Positions 39,370 through 48,903 of a stretch of 64,000 nucleotides of DNA are shown in pieces. Position 1 is the first letter of the stretch; each line of letters starts with the position of its first letter. Position numbers and translations under genes: made by a program. The DNA is from Alcanivoracaceae bacterium (GTDB lineage: Bacteria; Pseudomonadota; Gammaproteobacteria; Pseudomonadales; Alcanivoracaceae): contig JARGPU010000001.1 of the NCBI GenBank assembly GCA_029210325.1, positions 878,126 to 942,125 of the forward strand. Direction: 5' to 3'. Below the pieces are notes generated by a model that searched no databases, was not told the DNA's origin, and was given only the letters and a program-made list of their open reading frames with translations.

Positions 39370-40767
39370 TCAGACAAGCGCCGAGTGGCCCAGCGGCTGG
39401 CGCTGGTCTGCCAGCGCCACATCGGTGCCGCGCAGGGAGTTAGGCATGGCGTCGCTGATGGTCAGCTCGACGAAATGGCCGATCCAGTCATCCGGGGCGC
39501 GGAAGTTGACCACCCGATTGTTATCGGTGCGGCCGCGCAGCTCACCTGGGTCTTTCTTTGACACACCTTCCACCAGTACCCGCTGGCGACTGCCGACCAT
39601 GCGTCGGCTGATTTCCTGAGCGTTCTGCAAAATGCGCTGCTGGAGCAGGGTAAGACGCTGCTTTTTCTCTTCCATTGGCACATCGTCCGGCAGGTCCGCC
39701 GCCGGGGTGCCGGGGCGAGCGCTGTAGATAAAACTGAACGAAGTGTCAAAGCCGATATCGGCAATCAGATTCATGGTCGCTTCGAAGTCGGCATCGGTTT
39801 CACCGGGGAAGCCGATAATGAAGTCCGAGCTGAATGAGATATCAGGGCGGATCTTCTTAAGCCGGCGCAGCTTGGACTTATACTCCAGCGCGGTATGGTT
39901 GCGCTTCATCATGGCCAGAATCCGGTCAGAGCCGGATTGCACTGGCAGGTGCAGGTGACTGACCAGCTCAGGAACTTCCTCGTACACCGCAATCAGGCTG
40001 TCAGAGAACTCCACCGGGTGACTGGTGGTGTAGCGGATGCGGCCGATACCGTCGATGTTGCTGATCAGCACGATCAGTTCCGCCAAATCACAGATGCCGC
40101 CTTCACCATCATTGCCGCGGTAGGCGTTAACGTTTTGACCAAGCAAATTGACTTCGCGCACACCCTGATCGGCCAGATGGCGGACTTCTGCCAGCACATC
40201 CGCCAGCGGCCGGCTGACTTCCTCGCCACGGGTGTAGGGCACCACGCAGAAAGTACAGTACTTCGAGCAGCCCTCCATGATTGACACAAAAGCAGTGGGG
40301 CCGTCTACGGAGGGCTCTGGCAGGGAGTCGAACTTTTCAATTTCCGGGAAGCTGACATCAATGGCAAAGCCCTTTTCAGAGCGCGCCTCGTTAATCAGGT
40401 TGGGCAGCCGGTGCAGGGTCTGTGGGCCGAATACCACGTCCACATAAGGAGCCCGCTGACGGATCGCTTCGCCTTCCTGAGAGGCAACGCAGCCGCCGAC
40501 GCCGATGATCAGGTCCGGCTTGTTGGCCTTCAGCTGTTTCCAGCGACCCAGTTCGCTGAACACTTTTTCCTGAGCCTTTTCGCGGATCGAGCAGGTGTTC
40601 AGCAGCAGTACATCAGCATCTTCTGGCCGGTCGGTCAGCTCCAGACCATGGCTGGAATCGAGCAAGTCAGCCATGCGCGACGAGTCGTACTCATTCATCT
40701 GGCAACCATGGGTCTGGATGTAGAGTTTTCGTACCACTGTATTCTCCATAGCCAATTTGTTCTCCAT
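39370..40767 (-). CDS. miaB: tRNA-2-methylthio-N6-dimethylallyladenosine synthase MiaB
   Basis: A radical-SAM methylthiotransferase acting on i6A37 of tRNAs. The N-terminal domain has the three cluster cysteines ([29 protein letters not shown]). The radical-SAM motif is CSKYCTFC followed by [13 protein letters not shown], and a C-terminal TRAM domain ends the 465-residue protein. An internal ATG (40749) or GTG (40737, with GGAG upstream) could be the real start. First gene of miaB-ybeZ-ybeY-ybeX. Confidence 0.96.
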   Translation of the reverse strand: MENKLAMENTVVRKLYIQTHGCQMNEYDSSRMADLLDSSHGLELTDRPEDADVLLLNTCSIREKAQEKVFSELGRWKQLKANKPDLIIGVGGCVASQEGEAIRQRAPYVDVVFGPQTLHRLPNLINEARSEKGFAIDVSFPEIEKFDSLPEPSVDGPTAFVSIMEGCSKYCTFCVVPYTRGEEVSRPLADVLAEVRHLADQGVREVNLLGQNVNAYRGNDGEGGICDLAELIVLISNIDGIGRIRYTTSHPVEFSDSLIAVYEEVPELVSHLHLPVQSGSDRILAMMKRNHTALEYKSKLRRLKKIRPDISFSSDFIIGFPGETDADFEATMNLIADIGFDTSFSFIYSARPGTPAADLPDDVPMEEKKQRLTLLQQRILQNAQEISRRMVGSRQRVLVEGVSKKDPGELRGRTDNNRVVNFRAPDDWIGHFVELTISDAMPNSLRGTDVALADQRQPLGHSALV

Positions 40768-40850
40768 AAGGGGAACCGACCCGGCAAAGCTTGGACAAAA
40801 GGGGCCGGGATTATACCCTGTGCCCCCTGTTTCGCGAACCGGAGAGATCG

Positions 40851-41441
40851 ATGAATGTTGCCGTTGGGCGGATTACCGCTATTTTCACCTTGTTCGCGTT
40901 GTCATTGATGCTAGCAGCCTGCTCAGAGCCTCGTCCTGAACTTCCCATTAATACCCGCCTGGGAGGCGATTTCAGCATGGTTGATCAGGACAGCAAGCCA
41001 TTTGGCCCGGCTGACCTGCAGGGCAAGCTGAGTCTGATGTTTTTCGGCTTCACTCAATGTCCGGATATCTGCCCGGCGACTTTGGCACGAACCGTAGGTG
41101 TCTGGAAGGAGTTGACTGAGCCACACAGAGAGCAGGTTCAGGTGGTGTTTGTCAGTTTTGATCCGCAGCGGGACACCCCGGCTTATCTGAAAGAGTATCT
41201 GGCTTTCTTTGATCCGACGGTGATTGGCCTGACCGGGTCTGCCGAGCAAGTGGCCAGCATGGCCCGCAGTTATGGGGTAGTCTATCTGCAGGAAGATGCG
41301 CAGCCCGGGCGGGAGCAGGACTACCTGTTTTCACATAGCGATTTTGTCTATCTGCTCGACCGGCAGGGACGGGTTCGCAAGTTATTTAAATCGGATTTCG
41401 ATGGTGAGGAGTTAATCAATGACATTCGTAGCTTGCTTTAA
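40851..41441 (+). CDS. SCO1/SenC-family copper chaperone lipoprotein
   Basis: A 196-residue thioredoxin-fold lipoprotein that helps load copper into the CuA centre of cytochrome oxidase. The lipobox LAAC is at about residue 20; the copper-binding CPDIC motif follows GFTQ, and the partner His is in [13 protein letters not shown] 40851 has GGAG six bases upstream; upstream in-frame codons extend into miaB's promoter region. It overlaps the PCuAC gene by 23 bases, consistent with shared function. Confidence 0.92.
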   Translation: MNVAVGRITAIFTLFALSLMLAACSEPRPELPINTRLGGDFSMVDQDSKPFGPADLQGKLSLMFFGFTQCPDICPATLARTVGVWKELTEPHREQVQVVFVSFDPQRDTPAYLKEYLAFFDPTVIGLTGSAEQVASMARSYGVVYLQEDAQPGREQDYLFSHSDFVYLLDRQGRVRKLFKSDFDGEELINDIRSLL

Positions 41442-41892
41442 AAGGGCACTGGTTGCCGTTGCTCTGATTTTCGCTCAGCAGGCCTATGCCGAGCTGGTTA
41501 TCGAGGATGCCTGGGTGCGCGCGGTACCGCCTAATTCGCGCACCACAGCGGCCTACTTTACGGTGCGTAATACGGGCGCGGAGGAGCAGACTATTGCTGC
41601 CGTCCGATCTGACTCGGCGAGGGAAGCGGAAATTCACGACTGGGTCGAAACGGCTGGCCGTAAGACAATGGTGCGGCAGGATCAGGTGGTGGTGCCAGCT
41701 GGCGGTCAGGTTGTGCTGCAGAGTGGCGGCTTGCATATGATGATGTTTCGCCTTGATCCGGTGCCGTCACCGGGCGACAAGGTGCTGATATGTGTAGACA
41801 CGGAAGCGCCTGCAGAAGCACCTGCAGAGGGTGAGCCAGTGGCAGAGTCGGCCACAGAGGTTTGCGCTGAAGCCACGGTTCGTAACCCCTGA
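41419..41892 (+). CDS. Periplasmic copper chaperone PCu(A)C
   Basis: A 157-residue secreted protein with signal peptide (cleavage after QQAYA) and the PCuAC motif H-X10-M (HDWVETAGRKTM) plus the downstream H-X-M (GLHMMMF). It delivers Cu(I) to the oxidase CuA site alongside SCO proteins. An Ala/Pro/Glu-rich tail with two extra cysteines is unusual. GAGGAG lies seven bases before ATG 41419, inside the SCO1 gene, so the two are coupled. Confidence 0.92.
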   Translation: MTFVACFKRALVAVALIFAQQAYAELVIEDAWVRAVPPNSRTTAAYFTVRNTGAEEQTIAAVRSDSAREAEIHDWVETAGRKTMVRQDQVVVPAGGQVVLQSGGLHMMMFRLDPVPSPGDKVLICVDTEAPAEAPAEGEPVAESATEVCAEATVRNP

Positions 41893-41900
41893 GTGTTGCC

Positions 41901-42842
41901 ATGATCTGGAGAGGGGCGCTGGTGCTGGCCATGGTCATGCTGGCGCCCGTCCTTCCTGCACAGTGTCCCGTTCCAGAGCATATTGTGTCCGCCAGCGCGG
42001 CGGCGCAGCGGGAAGTGAGTATTGCCACTCAGAACATGTGGCGTTTTTCCAGCAAAGAAATGTCCGCGGTGCAGAGTCAGCAGCGCATCAAAGCCTGGTC
42101 GAGGCATGTCCAGAACGTGCTGCGCTATCCCCATGTCATTGCCCTGCAGGAAGTTGACTCGTTGTCACTGCTGCAAGCATTGGCACAGCAAATTGTCGAT
42201 GATGGTGGTCCGGCTTATCAGTCGTTGCTTGTGGAAGGCAATGATGTTTCCGGCATCGATGTCGCGGTGATGTATCGGTCACCGATGGAGGCGGCACAGG
42301 CAAAGCCATTTTTTTCCACGCAACGGGATGGGGGCTCCTGGTTGTTCAGTCGGCCGCCGTTGCACGTAGAGTTCAGCAAGCCTTTCCCCTTTGATCTGCT
42401 GGCCTTGCACCTGCGTAGCGGCCATGGCCTTGATGATGTCCGTCGGGGGCCACGGGTCAGGCACAAGCGTGAAGCTCAGGCGCGTATGGTGCGTGGCTGG
42501 GCTCAGGCACGGATAGCGGAGGGAAGGCCGCTGATGCTGATCGGCGATTTCAATAGTGCGCCGGGCAGTGATGACTATGCGGTGCCGTTGGGTATTCTGG
42601 ATCAGCCTCCACTTTGGTCAGCTTGGCAGGCAGTTATCCAGGATCAGAGATTTTCCTATATCTATCGCTGTCAGCCTCAGGCTATCGATCATATTTTGCT
42701 GTCGCCCAAACTACGTAGTCGCCTGGTGCGTGCAGAGGTCAGTCGCGGCAATGCCGGCCGCTATCGGTTATTGAACGGCAGCCAAGGTACCGCTGAGGTG
42801 GTATCAGATCATGATGCGTTGCTGGTCTATCTGAGCTACTGA
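41901..42842 (+). CDS. Secreted endonuclease/exonuclease/phosphatase-family hydrolase
   Basis: A 313-residue protein with a signal peptide (ALVLAMVMLAPVLPAQC) and the EEP fold: SIATQNMWRFSSKEM, VIALQEVDSL (metal-binding Glu), LIGDFNSAPGSDDY (catalytic Asp/Asn) and a final SDHDALLVYL (catalytic His). The fold covers DNases, sphingomyelinases and phosphatases; the substrate cannot be told. It follows PCuAC by eight bases, possibly the end of the same operon. Confidence 0.82.
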   Translation: MIWRGALVLAMVMLAPVLPAQCPVPEHIVSASAAAQREVSIATQNMWRFSSKEMSAVQSQQRIKAWSRHVQNVLRYPHVIALQEVDSLSLLQALAQQIVDDGGPAYQSLLVEGNDVSGIDVAVMYRSPMEAAQAKPFFSTQRDGGSWLFSRPPLHVEFSKPFPFDLLALHLRSGHGLDDVRRGPRVRHKREAQARMVRGWAQARIAEGRPLMLIGDFNSAPGSDDYAVPLGILDQPPLWSAWQAVIQDQRFSYIYRCQPQAIDHILLSPKLRSRLVRAEVSRGNAGRYRLLNGSQGTAEVVSDHDALLVYLSY

Positions 42843-42876
42843 GCCTGCGTTGTGACGAAGCATCCTTGCTGAGTTT

Positions 42877-42893
42877 TGCTTCCTGATGGTGCG
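42877..42893. promoter_or_regulatory. Candidate NtrC enhancer site upstream of uca
   Basis: TGCTTC-CTGAT-GGTGCG has one good half-site (GGTGC) and one degenerate half-site with the N5 spacing of NtrC sites (GCACC-N5-GGTGC). Its centre is about 145 bases upstream of the start predicted from the sigma-54 promoter at 43004, a usual enhancer distance. Weak on its own; noted because of the promoter. Confidence 0.35.
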
Positions 42894-43003
42894 AGCGGTA
42901 TCTCCAGCAGTTAACGGAAGCCCCCGGTCCCGCCTGACTAAAATTTAGAAAACTCTTTGATAAACATGCCTTTTGGGACCGCAATCCATTCCTGTCGGAG
43001 GGT

Positions 43004-43018
43004 TGGCACGTCGCTTGC
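43004..43018 (+). promoter_or_regulatory. Sigma-54 promoter of the uca-urt operon
   Basis: TGGCAC (43004-43009), five bases, TTGC (43015-43018): an exact match to the sigma-54 consensus TGGCAC-N5-TTGC with correct -24/-12 spacing. The predicted start is near 43030, about 32 bases before the GTG start of urea carboxylase at 43062. It implies activation by an enhancer-binding protein, most likely NtrC. Confidence 0.85.
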
Positions 43019-43061
43019 GTTCATTGTGCTCAGTCTTGTGTACAAGAAGGTGTCCAGCATC

Positions 43062-46000
43062 GTGTTAACAAAAGTCCTGATCGCCAATCGCGGCGAAATC
43101 GCTGTCCGTATCATTCGCACCCTGCGACGCCTGGGCATTGCCAGCGTGGCTGTGTACTCCGACGCCGATCGCAACAGCATGCATGTTCGTGAAGCGGATG
43201 AGGCCGTGCATATTGGCGGATCTTCTGCCGCAGAAAGCTATTTGCAGGATGAGGCGATTATAGATGCGGCAAAGAAAACCGGCGCTCAAGCCATTATTCC
43301 GGGCTATGGCTTCCTGTCCGAGAATGCTGAGTTTGCCGAGGCCTGCGCCCAGGCGGGCATCATATTTGTCGGCCCGACACCCACTCAGTTGCGTCAGTTT
43401 GGCCTCAAGCACGAGGCTAGGGCTTTGGCCCAGCAGGCAGGAGTGCCCCTGACGCCGGGTACCGGGCTGCTGAAAGACATCAATGAGGCAGTGCAGGCGG
43501 CGTCGGAAATCGGCTACCCGGTGATGCTGAAGAGTACCGCCGGGGGTGGTGGAATTGGTTTGTCACGCTGTGATGATGAGCCGGCCCTGTGTGCTGCATT
43601 TGAATCCGTGCAACGTCTCGGACAGAGCTTCTTTAGCGATGGCGGCGTCTTTATTGAGCGCTTTATAGATCATGCTCGGCACATTGAAGTACAAATATTT
43701 GGAGATGGTAACGGCAATGTGATTGCACTCGGGGAGCGTGATTGTTCCATTCAGCGTCGCAATCAGAAAGTCGTTGAAGAGACCCCGGCGCCAGGACTCC
43801 CAGCTTCAACCCGTGACCAGTTGATGGACGCCGCCGTTAGTCTGGGGGCTTCTGTTAAGTATCAGTCTGCAGGCACAGTCGAGTTTATCTACGATGGTGG
43901 ACGCGATGAATTCTACTTCCTCGAAGTAAATACCAGGCTACAGGTTGAGCACGGCATCACCGAAGCGGTGACCGGTGTTGATCTGGTGGAATGGATGCTG
44001 TTGACCGCAGCAGGTGCTGCGCCGGATATCGCCGCCATGTCTATTAATCCGGTGGGAGCATCCATTGAGGTGCGCCTTTATGCGGAGGACCCGGTTCGCA
44101 ACTTCCAGCCATCGCCGGGCACCCTGACTGAGGTGAGTTTTCCAGACAATATTCGCGTGGATGGATGGGTGGATACTGGCACAGAAGTCAGTGCCTATTA
44201 CGATCCTATGTTGGCCAAACTTATTGTTTATGGGGCTGACCGGGACGCTGCTATCGCCGCGATGCGCGATGCGCTGGACAGTACACGCATCTGTGGTATC
44301 GCCAGTAATCTGGATTACCTGCGTTGCATCATTGCGTCTGAGGCGTTTATTGGTGGTGATGTATCGACGCGCTATCTGGATAGCTTCGCCTACGCGCCTC
44401 TGGCGATGGAGGTGCTCAGTCCCGGCACCTATACAACTATTCAGGATTATCCGGGGCGCACCGGCTACTGGCACATCGGCGTGCCACCTTCCGGACCGAT
44501 GGATGATTACGCGTTTCGTCTAGCCAATCGAATTGTTGGAAATGATGCGGCAGCAGCTGCGCTGGAATGCACAATTATTGGGCCGTCGCTACGCTTCCAT
44601 AGCGATGCACTGATTGCCCTGACCGGAGCGCAAAGTCAGGCGATGCTGGATGGCGAGCCTGTGCCATTCTGGCAGCCAGTGACCGTGCTGGCGGGCCAGG
44701 TTCTGAATGTGGGTAAAGCTTCTTCAGGCTGTCGCACCTATCTTGCGGTACGAAACGGTGTAGACGTGCCAGAGTACCTTGGTAGCAAGGCCACCTTTGC
44801 ACTGGGGCAGTTTGGCGGGCACGCCGGACGGCCTTTGCGCAACGGTGACTTGCTTGAGATATGTCAGTTCCGTCCGGGCTGTCCGACGCCTGCACCCGTC
44901 TATGATCCAGCGCCCGCTCCACAGGCTTTGCTGCCGGAGTATTCATCCGAGTGGGATATTGCTGTGCTCTATGGTCCGCACGGCGCCCCGGATTTCTTTA
45001 CCGCTGAATCAATCGATGAGTTCTTTGCTTCTCCCTGGGAGGTGCACTACAACTCAAATCGCCTTGGTATTCGCTTGAGCGGGCCGAAGCCAACCTGGAC
45101 CCGCAGTGATGGTGGGGAGGCGGGCTTGCACCCGTCCAATATTCATGACTGCGAGTACGCCATTGGCAGTATCAATTTCACTGGCGATATGCCGGTTATT
45201 CTAACCAGAGATGGCCCAAGCCTCGGTGGCTTTGTCTGCCCGGTTACTATCTGTAAAGCGGAGCTGTGGAAGGTTGGTCAGGTCAAGCCGGGGGACCGAA
45301 TTCGGTTCCGACGTATCGGATTCGATGAAGCAGCTGCACTGGAACGTGCCCAGGATTCCGCCATTGAATCTTTGCTGGATGTTTCCGCTAGGCCGCAAAG
45401 TGATGTGATCGCTGTTCAGGAAAATACGGTTTCCGAAACGGTGCTGGCGGAGTTGCCAGCAAAGCCGGGCTGCCCGTCTGTGGCCTATCGTCAGGCCGGT
45501 GATCGCTATGTATTGATCGAATATGGAGAGAATATTCTCGATCTGACCCTGCGCTTTCGGATTCATGCGTTAATGCAAGCGCTCGAGGCAAATCCGGTGA
45601 ATGGCATTATCGAGCTTTCCCCGGGGGTCCGGTCACTGCAGGTGAACTACGACAGCCGAGTCATATCCCAGAAAGGCCTGATTGAAACCCTGCTTGATAT
45701 CGAGCAGGCGTTGCCACCAGTCGGTGACATGAAGGTGGCAACCCGGATTATTCGCCTGCCGCTGGCCTTTGAAGACAGTGCAACTCTGGATGCGGTGTCG
45801 CGCTATCGCCAGTCTGTTCGTGATAAGGCTCCCTGGCTGCCCAATAATGTGGAGTTTATTCGTCGCATAAATGGTCTTGATAGCATTGAGCAGGTGAGCG
45901 ACATCATCTATGACGCAAGCTATATGGTGCTTGGTTTAGGTGACGTATATCTGGGCGCTCCCTGTGCAGTTCCTGTGGATCCCCGTCATCGCTTGCTAAC

Positions 46001-46688
46001 TTCGAAGTACAACCCTGCGCGCACCTTTACCGCTGAAGGAACGGTTGGCATTGGTGGCGTATATATGTGCATCTATGGAATGGACTCTCCCGGCGGCTAT
46101 CAGCTGGTCGGACGTACATTGCCCATCTGGAACAAGTTCCTCAAGAACGAAACCTTCGTTAATGGTAAACCGTGGCTACTGCGGTTTTTTGATCAGGTCC
46201 GCTTCTACCCTGTTTCTGAAGAAGAGCTAACCGGAATGCGCGAGGCATTTCGTGAAGGAGCCTTGCAGATCGATATCGTCGAGGAGGAGTTTGATCTTGG
46301 CGCCTATCAGAAATTTCTAGATGACATTGCTCCTCAGCTCGAGGTTTTTAAGGAGAAGCAGAAAGCGGCGTTTGATGAGGAAGTCGCTCTTTGGAATGAA
46401 ACCGGTGCTCATGAGCAGAGCAGTCAGGAGGCGTCTGTCGGTGTTGCCGAGGTTGCTGAAGGATGTGAGCTGGTTTCCGCAGATATCAGTGGAAATATCT
46501 GGAAGCTACTTGTCGAGCCTGGCCAGAAGGTCGCTGCGGGGGACACGCTGGTCATTATTGAGGCAATGAAGATGGAATTTGCGGTTTATGCACCAGCAGA
46601 TGGCATCGTTCAGGGAGTTCACTGTGCGGAAGGGCGAATTATCCAGGCCGGCGATGCGCTGGTGGTTATTGAAGCCACTTCGGTGTGA
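43062..46688 (+). CDS. uca: Urea carboxylase (biotin carboxylase + KipA/KipI + BCCP)
   Basis: A 1208-residue biotin enzyme that carboxylates urea to allophanate with ATP and bicarbonate. The biotin carboxylase domain (1-450) starts KVLIANRGEIAVRIIRTLRRLG, with the STAGGGGIGL loop. The carboxyltransferase domain has KipA-like (TTIQDYPGRTGYWHIGVPPSGPMDD) and KipI-like parts, including DPRHRLLTSKYNPART and YGMDSPGGYQLVGR. The C-terminal BCCP carries the biotin site EAMKMEF. The frame is open to 42957, but GTG 43062 has AAGGTG nine bases upstream and lies just after the sigma-54 start. A guanidine carboxylase is the main alternative; the Urt neighbours favour urea. Confidence 0.88.
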   Translation: MLTKVLIANRGEIAVRIIRTLRRLGIASVAVYSDADRNSMHVREADEAVHIGGSSAAESYLQDEAIIDAAKKTGAQAIIPGYGFLSENAEFAEACAQAGIIFVGPTPTQLRQFGLKHEARALAQQAGVPLTPGTGLLKDINEAVQAASEIGYPVMLKSTAGGGGIGLSRCDDEPALCAAFESVQRLGQSFFSDGGVFIERFIDHARHIEVQIFGDGNGNVIALGERDCSIQRRNQKVVEETPAPGLPASTRDQLMDAAVSLGASVKYQSAGTVEFIYDGGRDEFYFLEVNTRLQVEHGITEAVTGVDLVEWMLLTAAGAAPDIAAMSINPVGASIEVRLYAEDPVRNFQPSPGTLTEVSFPDNIRVDGWVDTGTEVSAYYDPMLAKLIVYGADRDAAIAAMRDALDSTRICGIASNLDYLRCIIASEAFIGGDVSTRYLDSFAYAPLAMEVLSPGTYTTIQDYPGRTGYWHIGVPPSGPMDDYAFRLANRIVGNDAAAAALECTIIGPSLRFHSDALIALTGAQSQAMLDGEPVPFWQPVTVLAGQVLNVGKASSGCRTYLAVRNGVDVPEYLGSKATFALGQFGGHAGRPLRNGDLLEICQFRPGCPTPAPVYDPAPAPQALLPEYSSEWDIAVLYGPHGAPDFFTAESIDEFFASPWEVHYNSNRLGIRLSGPKPTWTRSDGGEAGLHPSNIHDCEYAIGSINFTGDMPVILTRDGPSLGGFVCPVTICKAELWKVGQVKPGDRIRFRRIGFDEAAALERAQDSAIESLLDVSARPQSDVIAVQENTVSETVLAELPAKPGCPSVAYRQAGDRYVLIEYGENILDLTLRFRIHALMQALEANPVNGIIELSPGVRSLQVNYDSRVISQKGLIETLLDIEQALPPVGDMKVATRIIRLPLAFEDSATLDAVSRYRQSVRDKAPWLPNNVEFIRRINGLDSIEQVSDIIYDASYMVLGLGDVYLGAPCAVPVDPRHRLLTSKYNPARTFTAEGTVGIGGVYMCIYGMDSPGGYQLVGRTLPIWNKFLKNETFVNGKPWLLRFFDQVRFYPVSEEELTGMREAFREGALQIDIVEEEFDLGAYQKFLDDIAPQLEVFKEKQKAAFDEEVALWNETGAHEQSSQEASVGVAEVAEGCELVSADISGNIWKLLVEPGQKVAAGDTLVIIEAMKMEFAVYAPADGIVQGVHCAEGRIIQAGDALVVIEATSV

Positions 46689-46706
46689 AGGCAGGAACGC
46701 TCGAAG

Positions 46707-47435
46707 ATGGTTGAGATCTCGCGGAAACAGCCCGAGCGAAGCGCCCGATCAACTGGTCGGGCGGTAAATCTGGCGGACAGGATTTACCTGCAGATCAAGA
46801 ACGATATTTTCGATTTCCGTTTGTTGCCCGGCGACAGGTTTACAGAAACTGAAGTTGCAGACCGCATGGGTGTAAGCAGAACGCCGGTAAGGGAGGCACT
46901 TTTCAGGCTGCAGCGAGAAAACTACGTTGATGTCTTGTATCGCAACGGGTGGCAGGTAAGGCCGTTTAATTTTGAATACTTTGAAGATCTGTATGACGTA
47001 CGAACCGTACTGGAGTGCGCAGCGGTCAAGCGTATCTGCGATAGAGATGAGGTTCCCTCTCAGCTAAATGTTCTGAAGGAAGTATGGCTGGTTCCTGAGG
47101 ATGAAATGACAACCGATGTCGGCACGCTTTCTGCATTGGATGAGCAGTTTCATGAAATGCTGGTCGAGGCGGCCGGGAATGGCGAAATGGTGCGGATACA
47201 TCGCAGTGTCAGCGAAAGAATACGGATCATCAGAAGGCTGGATTTCACCAGAAAGGCGCGCATTGATGCCACCTACTCAGAGCACGCAAAGATCCTTCGC
47301 GCCGTTATTCAGCGCCGCGCGGACCAGGCTCAGATGATGCTTAAGGCACACATTGAAGCAAGCAGGAATGAAGTCAGAAAGATCACGCTGCACATGTTGC
47401 ATAGCGCAAGAATTGAAGCTGGCACGGATAAGTAG
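46707..47435 (+). CDS. GntR-family regulator, FCD subfamily
   Basis: A 242-residue repressor-type protein: winged-helix DNA-binding domain (DRFTETEVADRMGVSRTPVREALFRLQRENYV, ~40-85) and a helical FCD ligand domain with candidate metal ligands (Asp in LYDVRTVLE, His in DEQFHEML, His in EHAKILRAV). It sits 18 bases after uca and 94 bases before urtA, all on one strand, and so may tune this operon to urea or a metabolite. The effector is unknown. Confidence 0.85.
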   Translation: MVEISRKQPERSARSTGRAVNLADRIYLQIKNDIFDFRLLPGDRFTETEVADRMGVSRTPVREALFRLQRENYVDVLYRNGWQVRPFNFEYFEDLYDVRTVLECAAVKRICDRDEVPSQLNVLKEVWLVPEDEMTTDVGTLSALDEQFHEMLVEAAGNGEMVRIHRSVSERIRIIRRLDFTRKARIDATYSEHAKILRAVIQRRADQAQMMLKAHIEASRNEVRKITLHMLHSARIEAGTDK

Positions 47436-47529
47436 TCTGGGGCAGCTCTACAGAGTTCGTCGGTCGGGCGGGCAGTTAGTGTCGGAAGGTATCAGGCATT
47501 GCAACTCATTAATTATCAGGAGATACATC

Positions 47530-48822
47530 ATGAGTATTCGATCCAGGGTGGCCAGGTTCGCAGCAGCATGTATTGCGGCCGGCTCAATTACGGGTATGAC
47601 AGCAGCGCATGCTGCCGACACCATTAAGGTCGGCGTTCTTCACTCCCTGTCAGGCACCATGGCGATCAGTGAAACCACACTGAAAGACACCGTGTTAATG
47701 ATGATTGAAGAGCAGAACAAGAAAGGCGGTTTGCTTGGTAAGAAACTTGAGGCGGTGGTGGTCGATCCGGCTTCTAACTGGCCTTTGTTTGCCGAGAAGG
47801 CTCGCGAACTGCTTTCCGTTCATGATGTGGATGTGGTTTTCGGATGCTGGACTTCCGTTTCCCGGAAATCCGTTCTGCCGGTCTTCGAGGAGCTAAATGG
47901 TCTTTTGTTCTACCCGGTTCAGTACGAGGGCGAGGAGTCATCGCGTAACGTGTTCTACACTGGCGCAGCGCCAAATCAGCAGGCAATTCCAGCAGTCGAC
48001 TACCTGATGAATGAGGTGGGTGTTAAGCGCTGGGTGCTGGCGGGTACCGATTATGTCTATCCGCGTACCACCAACAAGATTCTTGAGGCCTATCTGAAGA
48101 GCAAGGGCGTCAAGGATGCGGACATCATGATCAACTACACCCCGTTTGGTCACTCTGACTGGCAGGGTATTGTTTCCGATATCAAGAAGTTCGGTTCTGC
48201 TGGCAAGAAAACTGCTGTTGTCTCAACGATCAACGGTGATGCCAACGTTCCTTTCTATAAAGAGCTGGGCAACCAGAAGATCTCTGCGGAAGATATTCCC
48301 GTTGTTGCCTTCTCCGTTGGTGAGGAAGAGCTCTCCGGTATTGATACCGCGCCCCTGGTCGGCCATCTGGCTGCATGGAACTACTTCCAGAGTGTAGATG
48401 TTCCAGTCAACAGCGAGTTTATTGAAAGCTGGAAGACCTTTATCAAGAATCCGGACCGGGTTACCAATGACCCAATGGAAGCAACTGTAATCGGCTTTAA
48501 CCTTTGGGCTCAGGCAGTGGAAAAAACCAAGACAACGGATGTAGACGCCGTTATCGACGCCCTGCCAGGCCTTGAGACACCTAACATGACCGGCGGTACT
48601 GCAAAAATGCTGCCTAACCACCATCTGACCAAGCCGGTACTTATTGGCGAGATTCGTGATGATGGTCAGGTCGATGTGGTATGGCAGACCGAGTCTGAAG
48701 TGCCGGGTGATGCCTGGACTGACTTCTTGCCTGAAAGTGCGGTGCTAGAGGCGGATTGGGTAGACCTCAAGTGCGGTAACTACAACACCAAAACCAAGAA
48801 GTGTTCTGGTCAGAACTATTGA
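47530..48822 (+). CDS. urtA: Urea ABC transporter substrate-binding protein UrtA
   Basis: A 430-residue periplasmic binding protein of the branched-chain amino-acid/amide type. A signal peptide ends AAHA. The mature start ADTIKVGVLHSLSGTMAISETTLKD, the SVSRKSVLPVFEELNGLLFYPVQYEGEE segment and GTDYVYPRTTNK are typical of UrtA. ATG 47530 has AGGAG seven bases upstream; the frame is open further upstream, overlapping gntR. It captures urea for UrtBCDE. A strong hairpin follows the stop. Confidence 0.93.
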   Translation: MSIRSRVARFAAACIAAGSITGMTAAHAADTIKVGVLHSLSGTMAISETTLKDTVLMMIEEQNKKGGLLGKKLEAVVVDPASNWPLFAEKARELLSVHDVDVVFGCWTSVSRKSVLPVFEELNGLLFYPVQYEGEESSRNVFYTGAAPNQQAIPAVDYLMNEVGVKRWVLAGTDYVYPRTTNKILEAYLKSKGVKDADIMINYTPFGHSDWQGIVSDIKKFGSAGKKTAVVSTINGDANVPFYKELGNQKISAEDIPVVAFSVGEEELSGIDTAPLVGHLAAWNYFQSVDVPVNSEFIESWKTFIKNPDRVTNDPMEATVIGFNLWAQAVEKTKTTDVDAVIDALPGLETPNMTGGTAKMLPNHHLTKPVLIGEIRDDGQVDVVWQTESEVPGDAWTDFLPESAVLEADWVDLKCGNYNTKTKKCSGQNY

Positions 48823-48843
48823 TCTGTCCTGTTCATATGGTAG

Positions 48844-48863
48844 CGGCCGCCTTTTGGCGGCCG
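48844..48863 (+). other. Stable intercistronic hairpin between urtA and urtB
   Basis: CGGCCGCC-TTTT-GGCGGCCG is a perfect eight-base-pair, GC-rich stem with a four-base loop, 21 bases after the urtA stop. No T-run follows, so it is not a full terminator. Such hairpins often protect the 3' end of binding-protein mRNA and allow more UrtA than UrtBCDE. Confidence 0.7.
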
Positions 48864-48903
48864 TCTGCCAGTGCGGGCAAACCATGGCGTCAGGAGATTG
48901 AGT

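Noticed and set aside
42843-43061. Guanidine-I (ykkC) riboswitch before the carboxylase.
   Set aside because: None of the conserved ykkC blocks are visible in this leader, and the sigma-54 start at about 43030 leaves only ~32 bases of RNA before the coding region.
42957-43061. Longer urea carboxylase reading frame from ATG 42957.
   Set aside because: This start would lie upstream of the sigma-54 promoter at 43004, and the added residues have no family similarity.
47420-47434. TGGCAC near the gntR end, as a possible second sigma-54 promoter for urtA.
   Set aside because: No TTGC or GC at the -12 position, and it lies within the gntR coding end.
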